Of a stretch of DNA of 64,000 nucleotides, positions 27,371 through 36,012 are shown piece by piece. The translations under genes and the position numbers were made by a program. The notes beneath the pieces are model-generated. The model was given only the letters and a program-made list of their open reading frames with translations, was not told where the DNA came from and searched no databases. The DNA is taken from the NCBI RefSeq assembly GCF_003646465.1, contig NZ_QZEX01000001.1, positions 1 through 64,000 of the forward strand, written 5' to 3'. The stretch's first letter is position 1. Every line of letters starts with the position of its first letter. This stretch comes from Chachezhania antarctica. Lineage in GTDB: Bacteria > Pseudomonadota > Alphaproteobacteria > Rhodobacterales > Rhodobacteraceae.

Positions 27371-27864
27371 GACGTCACCTTCACGCCCCGGGGGACGGTC
27401 CGGCGCCAAAGCGTCAGGCCATGAGGCTTACCGCGGGTAGATCACTCTGCCGGAGGGGGTACAAGCCCGCGCGCCCCGGGCCGGCGGCGTTTCCTGACGT
27501 CGTTCAGTCTTCCCATTCAGACGTGTGCCGCGGACGCGCCCATGTCCGACGGTCAACCGGCAACGGCCGTAGCGGACGCCGAAACAAGGGCGAACCTGAA
27601 CGCAGCGGCTGCCGCGACGATCAAGTGGGGCGCCTGTCAGCCTGACTTGCACAACCTGTCCTCACGCTGAGGGACACCCGCAGTTTTCTGGCCCGGCGAT
27701 GAATTCACACGGTAGGGCGGGACCGCCCGAGCCGTAACTTGCGGTCTTCCGGCGCGCGTGATGACGGATGCGGCCCGAAACGCAGCCTGAGCGTCCCTCC
27801 GCTACGGACCGCCATCGCCATTGGCGCGGCGGGGAGGGCAGGCTAGGCTCGCGCCACATTCCCG
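27371..27864. other. Gene-free region between a permease gene and a YbaN-like gene
   Basis: These 494 bases separate two divergent genes. I see no convincing coding sequence on either strand; short open frames lack family features and start signals. A small hairpin GGGCGG-GA-CCGCCC lies at 27715-27728. The region must carry both promoters. It could include remnants of a lost gene, but nothing recognisable remains. Confidence 0.5.
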
Positions 27865-28287
27865 GTGCGGAGCCCCGCCTTGCCCCTGAAACATGTCAAA
27901 CCGGTCCTGCCGCATCTGCGCCGTGCCGTCTGGATCGGGATCGGCTTCGTGGCGCTTGGGATCGGGATCCTCGGCGTGGCGCTGCCGGTGCTGCCCACGA
28001 CGCCCTTCGTGATCCTCGCCGCCTTCGCCTTCGGCAAGGGCTCGCCCCGGCTGCGGCAATGGCTGGTTGATCATCACATCTTCGGCCAGCTCATCACCGA
28101 CTGGGAACGTTACGGCGCCATCTCGCGCCGCGCGAAGATCATCGCCTGCACCATGATGGGCGCCGTGTTCGTCTTCAGCCTGATCATGGGTCTGAAATGG
28201 TGGATACTGCTGATCCAGGCCACTTGCCTGGGCGGGGCCGCCACCTTCGTCCTCACCCGCCCCGACGGACCTCCGGGCCGCGACTAG
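27865..28287 (+). CDS. YbaN/DUF454-family membrane protein
   Basis: A ~140-residue membrane protein. RRAVWIGIGFVALGIGILGVALPVLPTTPFVILAAFAFGKGSPRL is the signature of the DUF454 (YbaN) family: a Gly-rich first helix, LPxLPTTPF in a loop, then a helix ending in SPRL. WLVDHHIFGQLITDWERYGAI and two further helices follow. The function of the family is unknown. The start is uncertain: GTG at 27865, or TTG at 27880 which has GGAG upstream. Confidence 0.82.
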   Translation: MRSPALPLKHVKPVLPHLRRAVWIGIGFVALGIGILGVALPVLPTTPFVILAAFAFGKGSPRLRQWLVDHHIFGQLITDWERYGAISRRAKIIACTMMGAVFVFSLIMGLKWWILLIQATCLGGAATFVLTRPDGPPGRD

Positions 28288-28327
28288 AACGGCCCGAAAC
28301 ACGAGAGACCGCTACGCGCATCCGTAG

Positions 28328-28348
28328 GGTGCGTGGTTTCCACGCACC
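28328..28348. repeat. Intergenic palindrome GGTGCGTGG-N3-CCACGCACC, copy 2
   Basis: The perfect 9-base stem 28328-28336 and 28340-28348 encloses TTT; CCGTAG precedes it. It is the reverse-oriented counterpart of the copy at 9023-9043. It lies between the convergent YbaN-like gene and the Lys-rich hypothetical gene. Confidence 0.65.
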
Positions 28349-28397
28349 GTCGCCCGCCCGGAGGCCGTCTCAATCCCCGTTCCTCAGTCCCCGTTCC

Positions 28398-28802
28398 TTA
28401 ATTCTCGTCGGGTTCATCTCCGAAAAACGGCGTCATCTGCGCCACGATCACCGAATTCTCGTCCAGCGCGCGCTGCATCAGGTCCCGTTCGTCATCGCCG
28501 ATCTCGTGGCCCTGTTCCTCGCGCTCGGCCAGCGTGCCGTAGCCTGTCACGTCAAGCGGCGCGGTGTCGGCCTGTTTCAGGATCGCCACCGTCTCGCGCA
28601 CGGCTTCGGCTTCGTCCACGCCCGAGGCAAAGACCATCAGCGCCGCGCCGGTCGCACCTTCGGGCAGCCCGTCGCCCGCCTTGCGGCCAAGCTGGACGAG
28701 AAGCGTGAACACCTCCTGCGGGCGCTTCACCTTTTCAGGCTTCGCCTTATCGGATTTCGCTTTCTCGGAATTTGCCTTGTTGGAATCTGCCTTGTCGGCC
28801 AT
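28398..28802 (-). CDS. Hypothetical protein with a Lys/Ala-rich N terminus
   Basis: A 134-residue protein. Residues 1-27 repeat short Lys-Ala/Glu-Lys units (KADSNKANSEKAKSDKAK), a soluble low-complexity tail. From about 28 there is a folded-looking segment, RPQEVFTLLVQLGRKAGDGLPEGATGAALMVFASGVDEAEAVRETVAILKQADTAPLDVTGYGTL. The end is acidic. There are no membrane segments or signal peptide. I do not recognise the family. It sits 64 bases past the stop of the hydrolase gene, on the same strand, and may be cotranscribed with it. Confidence 0.7.
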   Translation of the reverse strand: MADKADSNKANSEKAKSDKAKPEKVKRPQEVFTLLVQLGRKAGDGLPEGATGAALMVFASGVDEAEAVRETVAILKQADTAPLDVTGYGTLAEREEQGHEIGDDERDLMQRALDENSVIVAQMTPFFGDEPDEN

Positions 28803-28866
28803 GGTCCAAGCCTCCTGAAACTCAGGCCGCCCTACAGCAATCCGCGCGCACGCGGAAGGGGAGGGA

Positions 28867-29748
28867 TCAGGCGCTTTTCAGCATCGGCGCCGCCTCGGGC
28901 GAGTCCAGCCCCAGGATCGCGGGCCAAGCCGGGGCACCAAGCCGCGACAGAACCTCGATGTGGCGCAGCGCGGCCACGCCGAAGTCCTGCGGTACCAGTT
29001 GGTGACAGGTGGCGCGCGTCTCCGGGAACGCCTCGGCATAGCGGCGCACGGCGACCGGCGGCACGACGACATCGTCGCTCATGGTGAACAGGTTGATGTC
29101 GGGGCCGGGGCGGTGGAAATCCGGTTCGGGAAGGGTTCTCCCGACATCGGAGTAGAAGAACTCCCGCCGCGTGCACCAGCGGCGCCATTGCCAGTAGACG
29201 CCCGCCGGCAGGTCGGCGCCGAAGCCGATCAAGCGGCCCGGCATGTACCCGGCCGCCGCCGTGGCCGCGGGACCGGGGCCGAACCAGAAGGCCATGGCCA
29301 GCGGACGATAGCTCCACGGGTGGTCGGTGTAATGGACGCGGCCTGTGCCCACGGTCACGATCTTTTCGACCCGCGGATCATAGTCGCGGAAGGCCAGCCC
29401 GAAACCGCCCAGCGAATGGCCCAGGACCCACAGCGGGCCTTCGGGGGCCAGCCCGGCCAGCATCGCTTCCGCCGCCGGCTGATCGCGCATCAACCAGTCG
29501 GCGAAGGTCGTGTCGCTTTTGCGCAGGGACCGGTGCAAGGATTGGCCGAAATCGCGGTAATCGTACGTCAGCGTGCCGATCCCCTGCCCGGCCGCCCACG
29601 TGGCGAAGGCGCCGTAAAAGCGTTGCGGAACGCCGGTGGCGCCATGGATCACCATGTTCGCGCGGGCAGGCCCAACGGGCGGCACATAGCGCGCGGCCAG
29701 CGTCGCGCCGTCGGCTTCGATTGTCAGGTCCTGAGGTTCCGTCGTCAT
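28867..29748 (-). CDS. Serine alpha/beta hydrolase
   Basis: A 293-residue alpha/beta-hydrolase. VIHGATGVPQRFYGAFATWAAGQGIGTLTYDYRDFGQS gives the oxyanion region and strand 4. The nucleophile elbow is LGHSLGGFGLAF, a normal GxSxG. The acid is probably in FTMSDDVVVPP; a His near HQLVPQDFGVAALRHIEVL may be the base. Predicted esterases of this type are annotated only generally. The start at 29748 (MTTEPQ) is chosen because the region upstream is operator DNA. It is divergent from a TetR gene with two palindromic sites between, so TetR control is likely. Confidence 0.84.
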   Translation of the reverse strand: MTTEPQDLTIEADGATLAARYVPPVGPARANMVIHGATGVPQRFYGAFATWAAGQGIGTLTYDYRDFGQSLHRSLRKSDTTFADWLMRDQPAAEAMLAGLAPEGPLWVLGHSLGGFGLAFRDYDPRVEKIVTVGTGRVHYTDHPWSYRPLAMAFWFGPGPAATAAAGYMPGRLIGFGADLPAGVYWQWRRWCTRREFFYSDVGRTLPEPDFHRPGPDINLFTMSDDVVVPPVAVRRYAEAFPETRATCHQLVPQDFGVAALRHIEVLSRLGAPAWPAILGLDSPEAAPMLKSA

Positions 29749-29772
29749 GGGTCTGCTCCCGGGCGATTCCCT

Positions 29773-29815
29773 GTAGACCATACGGTCTACACTTTCTATA
29801 GACCATATGGTCTAC
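29773..29815. promoter_or_regulatory. Two TetR-type operator palindromes
   Basis: Site 1, GTAGACCATACGGTCTAC (29773-29790), has perfect 7-base arms. Site 2 (29798-29815) contains the perfect 16-base palindrome TAGACCATATGGTCTA. The centres are 25 bases apart. An in-frame ATG of the TetR gene at 29807 lies inside site 2, so that gene more likely starts at 29834. Confidence 0.82.
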
Positions 29816-29833
29816 ATCGGGCAAAAGAAACGT

Positions 29834-30391
29834 ATGGTCACTTTGAACAATCGCGACTCCCTGCTGCGCTCGGCTTCCCTCCTGTTTCGGCAGAAGGGCT
29901 ATCACGGCGTGGCCCTGGCCGAGATCCTGAAGGCCGCGGACCTGCCGAAGGGGTCGCTGTACTACCATTTCCCGGGCGGCAAGCGCGAACTGGCGACCGA
30001 GGCGACGCTCTCTGCCGGGCGCATCGTCGAAAGATCCGTAAGCCGCGCGTTCGAGAGCGCCGGCAGCTTTGCCCAAGGCATGGCCGCGTTCTGCGATGTC
30101 GTGGCCGACCGTCTGCGCAGCGAAAGCCCGGTCGAAGCCTGCCCGGTGGCGAGCATCCTGCAGGCGTCCACGTCCGAGCCCGAGCTGCGCGATGCGGCGC
30201 GGACGGTGCTGACGTCGTGGTCCGAAGGGCTCGTGCTACAGGCCGCGAGGCTGGGCCACCCGGCCCCGCATGACGCCGCCGACATGGTGCTGATGCAGAT
30301 GGAAGGCGCCTGGCTTCTGGCCGTCGCAGAACAGAGCGCGCGGCCATTCGAGCGACTGGGGGAGATGTATCGCAAGGGGACCGGTATCTGA
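29834..30391 (+). CDS. TetR/AcrR-family transcriptional regulator
   Basis: A ~185-residue TetR repressor. The N-terminal DNA-binding domain reads RDSLLRSASLLFRQKGYHGVALAEILKAADLPKGSLYYHFPGGKRELA, the classic three-helix fold. The C-terminal ligand domain (CPVASILQASTSEPELRDAARTVL) resembles the LmrA/YxaF group. ATG 29834 (MVTLNNRD) is preferred over 29807 because the latter is within the operator. It very probably represses itself and the divergent hydrolase gene. The ligand is unknown. Confidence 0.9.
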   Translation: MVTLNNRDSLLRSASLLFRQKGYHGVALAEILKAADLPKGSLYYHFPGGKRELATEATLSAGRIVERSVSRAFESAGSFAQGMAAFCDVVADRLRSESPVEACPVASILQASTSEPELRDAARTVLTSWSEGLVLQAARLGHPAPHDAADMVLMQMEGAWLLAVAEQSARPFERLGEMYRKGTGI

Positions 30392-30542
30392 CGGCTGACG
30401 CAATGAGTATCGGGCGTGCTTTCCCGGACGAAAATCTATCGCGAGAAGGGCAGCGCCTGACTCTGGGTGGGCTGACACCGATTGGTAAGGAGAAAGGCGC
30501 CGACATCCCGCTTACCCGAAGGTCAAAGCGGGAGATCACCAA

Positions 30543-30572
30543 AGCGCCCTCCCGTGGGGAGGGTCGGGCGCT
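30543..30572. repeat. GC-rich hairpin between TetR and dapD gene ends
   Basis: AGCGCCC (30543-30549) and GGGCGCT (30566-30572) close a stem whose interior (CCC, GTG, GGGAGGG) can pair further. It stands in the 288-base gap between the convergent TetR and dapD genes and may stop transcription from both sides. There is no T tract. Nothing else is recognisable in this gap. Confidence 0.5.
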
Positions 30573-30679
30573 GCCCGGGGTGCCCCCGGGCGGGACGACA
30601 AGTCAATGTCGGGCTTGCTCAACGCCCCGGCAGATCTACGATCCAGTGTCGGATGCGGCTGTGCTGCAAAGACAGCAGA

Positions 30680-31507
30680 TCAGTCCCGCAGCAGCTCGTT
30701 GATCCCCGTCTTCGAGCGCGTCTGCGCATCGACACGCTTCACGATCACGGCGCAATACAGGTTCACCCCACCCGACGACGGCATGGAGCCCGAGACGACC
30801 ACCGAATAGGGCGGCACTTCTCCGAACGAAACTTCGCCCGTCGCACGATCGACGATCTTGGTCGACTGGCCAAGGAACACGCCCATACCCAAAACCGAGC
30901 CTTCGCGGACGATCACGCCTTCCACGACCTCGGACCGCGCACCGATGAAGCAGTTGTCCTCGATGATCGTGGGGCCGGCCTGCATGGGTTCCAGAACGCC
31001 GCCGATACCCACGCCGCCCGACAGGTGCACGCCCTTGCCGATCTGCGCACAGGATCCGACGGTGGCCCATGTGTCGACCATGGTGCCTTCGTCGACGTAG
31101 GCGCCCAGGTTCACGAAGGACGGCATCAGCACCACGCCGGGCGCGATATATGCCGACTTGCGGACAACGCAGTTGGGCACCGCGCGGAAGCCCGCGGTCT
31201 TCCACTCGCTATCGCCCCAGCCCTTGAACTTGCTGTCGACCTTGTCCCACCACGTGCTGTCCTGCGGGCCGCCGGTCTGGGGTTCCATGTCCTTGATCCG
31301 GAAGCCCAGCAGCACGGCCTTCTTGGCCCACTGGTTCACGTGCCACGATCCGTCGCCCTGCTTCTCGGCAACCCGCAGCGCTCCGCTGTCGAGCGCGTTC
31401 AGCGTGTCTTCGATGGCCTCGCGGGTTTCGCCGGTGGTGGCGGGTGTAATCGTGTCGCGCGCCTCCCAGGCGGCTTCGATGGCGGTTTCGAGCTGGGCGT
31501 TCGACAT
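30680..31507 (-). CDS. dapD: 2,3,4,5-tetrahydropyridine-2,6-dicarboxylate N-succinyltransferase
   Basis: DapD succinylates tetrahydrodipicolinate in the succinylase branch of lysine and diaminopimelate synthesis. The 275-residue protein has the helical N-terminal domain ([32 protein letters not shown]) and a left-handed beta-helix of hexapeptide repeats ([60 protein letters not shown]). [15 protein letters not shown] is a family signature. dapB of the same pathway is at 49.4 kb. Confidence 0.97.
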   Translation of the reverse strand: MSNAQLETAIEAAWEARDTITPATTGETREAIEDTLNALDSGALRVAEKQGDGSWHVNQWAKKAVLLGFRIKDMEPQTGGPQDSTWWDKVDSKFKGWGDSEWKTAGFRAVPNCVVRKSAYIAPGVVLMPSFVNLGAYVDEGTMVDTWATVGSCAQIGKGVHLSGGVGIGGVLEPMQAGPTIIEDNCFIGARSEVVEGVIVREGSVLGMGVFLGQSTKIVDRATGEVSFGEVPPYSVVVSGSMPSSGGVNLYCAVIVKRVDAQTRSKTGINELLRD

Positions 31508-31607
31508 GGTTCACTCCCCTGGAATTGGCGTCCGGTCTTGTCCGGCCCGGCTATAGAGCGCTGCGACCCGAGCGACAACCGCAGATGATGAAGGCTCGCA
31601 GGGGCCG

Positions 31608-32234
31608 CTATGTCATGAACCGGTTCGGATCGGTGCTGCGGTAGCTCTCCTGCTGCGATACCCATGCGAACCACGCTGACAGCGCAGTGAACTCCTTCAG
31701 CAACGCGGCCCCTTCGGGCGCGCGGGCGAAGAAGCCGATCATGGGCGCCAGATGGCAATCCGCCAGCGTCATCGCCCGGGCGTTCAGCACCAACCCTTCT
31801 GCCGAGATCTTCTCCAGCTCGGGCAACAGTTTCTTCGCGCCGTTCAGCCCCTTCGTCAGTTCTTCCTGGTCGCAGGCCTGCTTGCGCGATGGCCGCTCCG
31901 CCCCCTGCACGAAAACCTGCCGGGCCAGCGGCCAGTAACCGTAGGTGTCGGCAAGAGCCTGCACCTGCACCATCCGCGCCTGCGTCAGCGGATCGGTGGG
32001 CGTCAGCCGGCCGACGGCGAAATGACTGTCGAGATAGCGCAGGATCGCCACCGTCTCGTAGATCCGGTTGCCATCATGCTCCAGCACGGGAACGCGGTTG
32101 TAGGGGTGTTCTTCCACGGTGTCGGTAAAGGGATCGCGCTCGACAAGCTCGGCGTCCGCCCGGACCTCGGCCAGGATCAGGCGCACGATCTGGCAGTAGA
32201 CGCTGGGGGAATAGGCGAACAGGCGCAGGGTCAT
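31608..32234 (-). CDS. Glutathione S-transferase family protein
   Basis: A 208-residue GST. The thioredoxin-like N-terminal domain is RLFAYSPSVYCQIVRLILAEV, with the cis-Pro loop NRVPVLEHDGNRIYETVAILRYLD, the glutathione-binding end of the domain. The helical C-terminal domain contains DTYGYWPLARQVFVQGAERPSRKQACDQEELTKGL. The active residue is not obvious; Ser9, Ser11 or Cys14 are candidates. It lies 9 bases after the PLP dehydratase gene on the same strand, so the two are probably cotranscribed. The substrate is unknown. Confidence 0.88.
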   Translation of the reverse strand: MTLRLFAYSPSVYCQIVRLILAEVRADAELVERDPFTDTVEEHPYNRVPVLEHDGNRIYETVAILRYLDSHFAVGRLTPTDPLTQARMVQVQALADTYGYWPLARQVFVQGAERPSRKQACDQEELTKGLNGAKKLLPELEKISAEGLVLNARAMTLADCHLAPMIGFFARAPEGAALLKEFTALSAWFAWVSQQESYRSTDPNRFMT

Positions 32235-32243
32235 GCCCGTGCC

Positions 32244-33167
32244 CTACGCCGCAAGGGGATCGGGCGCGGGATTGGCGCCGCAGACCAGAACGGCGACTTT
32301 CTCTCCCGGTTCGGGCCTGTAGGCGCCCGACATCAGCGCGGCCAGCGCCGTGGCACCCGCCGGTTCCACCAGCTGCCGCAACTCCTGCCACAGGGCCAGT
32401 TGCGCCGCCGCAATCGCGTCGTCTTCGACAAGGACAGAGGTCACGCCATGGTCCACGGCCTGATCATAGCAGATCGACCCGATCTTCCTGGCCCCCAGCG
32501 CATTGGCCGCGATGCCCGAAACCTCGACATCCACCGGCCCGCCCGCCCCCAGCGCGGCATTCAGCGCGCAGGAGGTCGCAGGCTCTACCGCAACCACCTT
32601 GCGCCGGCCCTGGAACCACGCCAGCGCCCCCGCGATCAGCCCGCCGCCCCCCACGGCGATCAGGACGGTATCGGCGTCGAGCCCCTGCTCTTCCCATTCG
32701 CGGAAACAGGTGCCTTGCCCGTGCACGGTGGCCCGCGCGTCATAGGCATGGATCTGCATCGCGCCCGTCTCGGCCTCGCATCTCAGCGCGGCGTCCAGGG
32801 CATCGGCATAGGCGCCGGGTACGACCGTCAGATCGGCGCCCGACCGTTCGATCAGCGCGATCTTAGACGGGCCGGCCATCTCCGGGACGAAGATCCGCGC
32901 CCGGTGGCCCAGGCATGATGCCGCAAAGGCCGCCGCCGCCCCGTGATTGCCGCCCGACGCAGCGACGATTCCGGCGTCGGGCACCGGCAGGCTGAGCAGG
33001 GAGTTGAACGCACCGCGGGCCTTGAAGCTGCCGGTATGCTGCATCTGTTCCATCTTCAGCATCACAGGCCGATCGAGGCCGAAGCCGTCAAAATTCATGA
33101 CCGGCGTCCGCACAACGTGCCCCGCGATCCGCCCGGCGGCGGCGGCGATCTCGTCCTGCCAGTTCAT
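32244..33167 (-). CDS. PLP-dependent threonine/serine dehydratase family protein
   Basis: A 307-residue fold-type II PLP enzyme. The lysine that binds PLP is in HTGSFKARGAFNSL (about Lys49), the phosphate-facing loop is ASGGNHGAAAAF, and the glycine-rich loop IAVGGGGLIAGALAWF anchors the phosphate. EPAGATALAALMSGAY is typical near the end. Family members deaminate threonine or serine or act as racemases; the short length without an ACT domain suggests a catabolic threo-dehydratase or serine racemase-like enzyme rather than IlvA. Confidence 0.87.
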   Translation of the reverse strand: MNWQDEIAAAAGRIAGHVVRTPVMNFDGFGLDRPVMLKMEQMQHTGSFKARGAFNSLLSLPVPDAGIVAASGGNHGAAAAFAASCLGHRARIFVPEMAGPSKIALIERSGADLTVVPGAYADALDAALRCEAETGAMQIHAYDARATVHGQGTCFREWEEQGLDADTVLIAVGGGGLIAGALAWFQGRRKVVAVEPATSCALNAALGAGGPVDVEVSGIAANALGARKIGSICYDQAVDHGVTSVLVEDDAIAAAQLALWQELRQLVEPAGATALAALMSGAYRPEPGEKVAVLVCGANPAPDPLAA

Positions 33168-33533
33168 GTCGTGCGTTCCTTTCCGTCAGCCGGCGCGATC
33201 CTTGCCGCAGGCGACGCCAATGGCAAGACGGCACGGCCCCCTGCGCGGCTTTCCCCAAGGTACGTCCCCCCAGGAGCCGCTTGGAAACGATACCGTCGAT
33301 TTCGATGGCATCCGGCGCGGCGGCGATGCAGACTTTGGCAAAGACGCATCCGTGTACGAAGTCCGGATGGGAAACGGGGTTGCCGCGACCGGCAGGAAAG
33401 ACGACGCCGAGGCGATCACCTGTCCGCGCCGCAACCCCACGACACGGGCCGATCAAGCCCGGCGTTCCGGACTTCCCCCGACACGACAGGATACCTTGCC
33501 GCCCCGACAGGGCCGGCCGACGCTGGAGACCCA

Positions 33534-34376
33534 ATGAAAGACGACCGGCAGCACCCGATCCGCCACGCCCATACCGACCGCGACACCGCGCGCCATGTGC
33601 CGCGCACCCCGCAGACGGAATCTTCGTCCTACACGCTGGCCTTCACGGACGAGGATTTCCTGTGCCGCGAAGATCTGCGCCCGGTACGCTTGCAGCTGGA
33701 ACTGCTGAAGGCCGGACTGCTGATGGACGAACGCGGCATCGAAAGCACGGTTGTGCTCTTTGGCGGCGCCCGTATCCCCGCGCCTGCCGACAAGGACACG
33801 GCCAGAACGCCGATGCTGGCCCAACTGTCTTCGCAATATGACGAAGCGCAGAAATTCGCCCGGCTGATGACCGAGAAATCGATCGAAACCGGCTGCCGCG
33901 ACTACGTCATCACCACGGGCGGCGGCCCCGGCGTGATGGAGGCCGGCAATCGCGGCGCGGCGGAAGCGGGCGGCGTGTCGATCGGGCTGTCGATCGTTCT
34001 GCCGCACGAAAACGCCCCCAACGCCTACGTCACGCCGGATCTCAGCTTCAACTTCCACTATTTCGCCGTGCGCAAGATGCATTTCCTGATGCGCGCCCGG
34101 GCGATCTGCGTGTTCCCCGGCGGCTTCGGCACCATGGACGAGATGTTCGAGGCGCTGACCCTGATCCAGACCGGCCGAATGGCGCGCGTGCCGTTCCTGT
34201 TGTTCGGACGCGATTTCTGGAACCGGATCATCAACTGGGAAGAACTGGCCGCCTCGGGCACCATCGCGCACGAGGATCTCGACCTCTTCCAGTTCGTCGA
34301 CACGGCAGACGAGGCCGTCGCCCTGATCGAGAACTGGGAACCGGCCCCCGCGCGCAGCGACATTCCCGGCCGCTGA
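33534..34376 (+). CDS. LOG-family (TIGR00730) nucleotide 5'-monophosphate phosphoribohydrolase-like protein
   Basis: A 280-residue protein of the lysine decarboxylase-like/LOG family. VVLFGGARIPAP opens the Rossmann fold, TTGGGPGVMEAGNRGAAEAGG is the nucleotide loop, and VFPGGFGTMDEMFEALT is the diagnostic PGGxGTxxE motif. LOG proteins cleave nucleoside monophosphates, in plants releasing cytokinin bases. The first ~65 residues, polar and then helical, are an N-terminal extension seen in the larger bacterial form. The ATG at 33534 follows GGAGAC. It is transcribed away from the PLP gene. Confidence 0.87.
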   Translation: MKDDRQHPIRHAHTDRDTARHVPRTPQTESSSYTLAFTDEDFLCREDLRPVRLQLELLKAGLLMDERGIESTVVLFGGARIPAPADKDTARTPMLAQLSSQYDEAQKFARLMTEKSIETGCRDYVITTGGGPGVMEAGNRGAAEAGGVSIGLSIVLPHENAPNAYVTPDLSFNFHYFAVRKMHFLMRARAICVFPGGFGTMDEMFEALTLIQTGRMARVPFLLFGRDFWNRIINWEELAASGTIAHEDLDLFQFVDTADEAVALIENWEPAPARSDIPGR

Positions 34377-34416
34377 CCCGGACTCCCGACCGGCCTGAAT
34401 GACGCCGCGTCGGTCT

Positions 34417-34506
34417 GCCTCCGGCGGGAGTATTTGGGAAAAGAAGAAGACAGGGGCTGTAATGCCGGGCCAAGCGCTTTCTTCTTTGGCCCCGAAATAC
34501 CTCAGG
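34417..34506. repeat. Facing pair of dispersed GAGTATTT/AAGAAGAA repeats (copies 2 and 3)
   Basis: Copy 2 (34417-34450, plus strand) begins GCCTCCGGCGGGAGTATTTG and ends AAGAAGAAGA. Copy 3 (34478-34506, minus strand) reads CCTGAGGTATTTCGGGGCCA and ends AAGAAGAAA. They point at each other around CAGGGGCTGTAATGCCGGGC. Together they could form a long imperfect hairpin. They fill most of the gap between the LOG gene and cbpA. Confidence 0.68.
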
Positions 34507-34613
34507 GTCGTGGGGACAGCGTCCCCACGACCAAGGTGGCCACAGGCGACCCTTGAAAGAGCGGCGCGCATGGGCTTCTTATCGTTCAGGACACGAGAGC
34601 CAGCGAGGACCCG

Positions 34614-35600
34614 ATGAGCACCGATCCCTATGCGGCGCTGGGGCTGACGAAGACGGCCACGGCCGACGACATCAAGAAAGCCTATCGCAAGATCGCCAAG
34701 GTCAGCCATCCTGACCTGAACCCGGACGACACGACCGCCGAAGCGCGGTTCAAGGCGGCGCAGGCGGCCTATGATCTGCTGAAGGACCCCGAGCAGCGCG
34801 CGCGCTTCGACCGGGGCGAGATCGACGCCTCGGGCCAGGAGCAGGCGCAGCGGAGTTATTATCGCGATTATGCCGAACAGCCGGGCAACCCCTACCGGTC
34901 GCGCGGCGGCCGGGCCGGGTTCGGCGGCGATCCGGGCGGAGCGCAAGGGTTCGAAGGGGATTTCGGCGACGCGTCGGATATCTTCGCCGAATTCATGCGT
35001 CGCCAGCAGGGCAGTGGCGGCCGGGCCGGCGGGCAGCGCGGCTGGCAGACAGAGTTCAGCGCCCCCGGACAGGACCGGCATTATGCGCTGGAGGTCAGTT
35101 TCCTTGACGCGATCTTCGGGGCACGGAGCGAGATCACGCTGCCCGATGGCGGTGCCATTGCCGTGCAGATACCGGCGGGCACGCGCGACGGGCAGGTCAT
35201 ACGGCTGCGCGGCAAGGGTGCGCCCGGCTTCGGCGACGGTCCGCCGGGCGATGCACTGATCACGCTGTCGGTGCGGCCGCACGAACTGTTCGAACGCGAT
35301 GGCGACGACATCCGGATCACCCTGCCCATCACGCTCGACGAGGCGGTGCTGGGCGGCAAGGTGGAGGCGCCGACGATCGAGGGACCTGTGAACCTGACCG
35401 TCCCGAAAGGCGCATCGAGCGGGCAGGTCCTGCGCTTGCGCGGGCGCGGCGTGAAACGGCGCGGATCGGATCAGCGGGGCGATCAGTTCGTCGAGCTGTC
35501 GATCCGGTCGCCCAGGACAATCGATGACGAGCTGGCCGCCTTCATGGAGAGCTGGCGCAAGACAAACGGTTACAACCCGCGGGGAGGGATGACGTCATGA
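34614..35600 (+). CDS. cbpA: DnaJ-class cochaperone, CbpA type
   Basis: A 328-residue J-domain protein without the DnaJ zinc finger. The J domain (about 5-66) has KVSHPDLNPDD with the HPD triad that stimulates DnaK. A Gly/Arg/Phe-rich linker (80-150) follows, then two substrate-binding beta domains: LEVSFLDAIFGARSEITLPDGGAIAVQIPAGTRDGQVIRLRGKGAPG and PITLDEAVLGGKVEAPTIEGPVNLTVPKGASSGQVLRLRGRGV. The next gene encodes its modulator CbpM with an ATGA overlap, which supports CbpA rather than DnaJ. Confidence 0.92.
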   Translation: MSTDPYAALGLTKTATADDIKKAYRKIAKVSHPDLNPDDTTAEARFKAAQAAYDLLKDPEQRARFDRGEIDASGQEQAQRSYYRDYAEQPGNPYRSRGGRAGFGGDPGGAQGFEGDFGDASDIFAEFMRRQQGSGGRAGGQRGWQTEFSAPGQDRHYALEVSFLDAIFGARSEITLPDGGAIAVQIPAGTRDGQVIRLRGKGAPGFGDGPPGDALITLSVRPHELFERDGDDIRITLPITLDEAVLGGKVEAPTIEGPVNLTVPKGASSGQVLRLRGRGVKRRGSDQRGDQFVELSIRSPRTIDDELAAFMESWRKTNGYNPRGGMTS

Positions 35601-35935
35601 GCGGATTTCTGACCGAAGACGACGTGCTGGAACGGGTGGCGCCGCTGACACGGGTGCAACTTGCCACCTTTGTCGAGGCGGAGGTCGTCACGCCGATGGA
35701 AAGCCCCGACGGCCCCGTCTTCCGCCGGATGGATGTCGTGCGGATGGAGCTTCTGTGCGAGCTGACCGAAACCTATGCGCTGGAGCCCGACGCCCTTGGC
35801 GTGGTGATGGGGCTGGTGGATCAGCTGCACGGCGTGCGGGCGGAGCTCAGGGCGGTGCTGGAGGCGCTGGAGGCCGAGAGCGACGAGACGCGGTTGCGTG
35901 TCGTCGAGGTGCTGAAGGTGTCGCGGGCGGGATAG
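35597..35935 (+). CDS. cbpM: Chaperone modulator CbpM
   Basis: A 112-residue helical protein. LTEDDVLERVAPLTRVQLATFVEAEVVTPMESPDGPVFRRMDVVRMELLCELTETYALEPDALGVVMGLVDQLHGVRAEL is the MerR-like helical fold of CbpM, which inhibits the J domain of CbpA. It starts within the cbpA stop codon (ATGA), so the two are translated together. The identification rests on this context and on the helix pattern. Confidence 0.85.
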   Translation: MSGFLTEDDVLERVAPLTRVQLATFVEAEVVTPMESPDGPVFRRMDVVRMELLCELTETYALEPDALGVVMGLVDQLHGVRAELRAVLEALEAESDETRLRVVEVLKVSRAG

Positions 35936-36012
35936 GCTTGTTGCGCCGCACCTGTGTGCGTCGCCGGGCAGAACGGGTGGCCGCAAGCCCCCCGTACCCC
36001 CCGCCCGAGGGG

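Noticed and set aside
27428-27652. 74-residue frame in the gene-free region upstream of the YbaN-like gene
   Set aside because: There is no Shine-Dalgarno sequence or recognisable motif, and the residue composition looks random.
30543-30600. GC-rich hairpin near dapD as a fifth quadruplex element
   Set aside because: There are only three close G tracts with uneven loops and the arms are short; it fits a plain hairpin.
35985-36007. C-rich tract near the rlmN stop as a fifth quadruplex element
   Set aside because: The C runs are long and irregular and there are no inverted arms with an inner hairpin; only a 5-base GGGGC/GCCCC hairpin is present.
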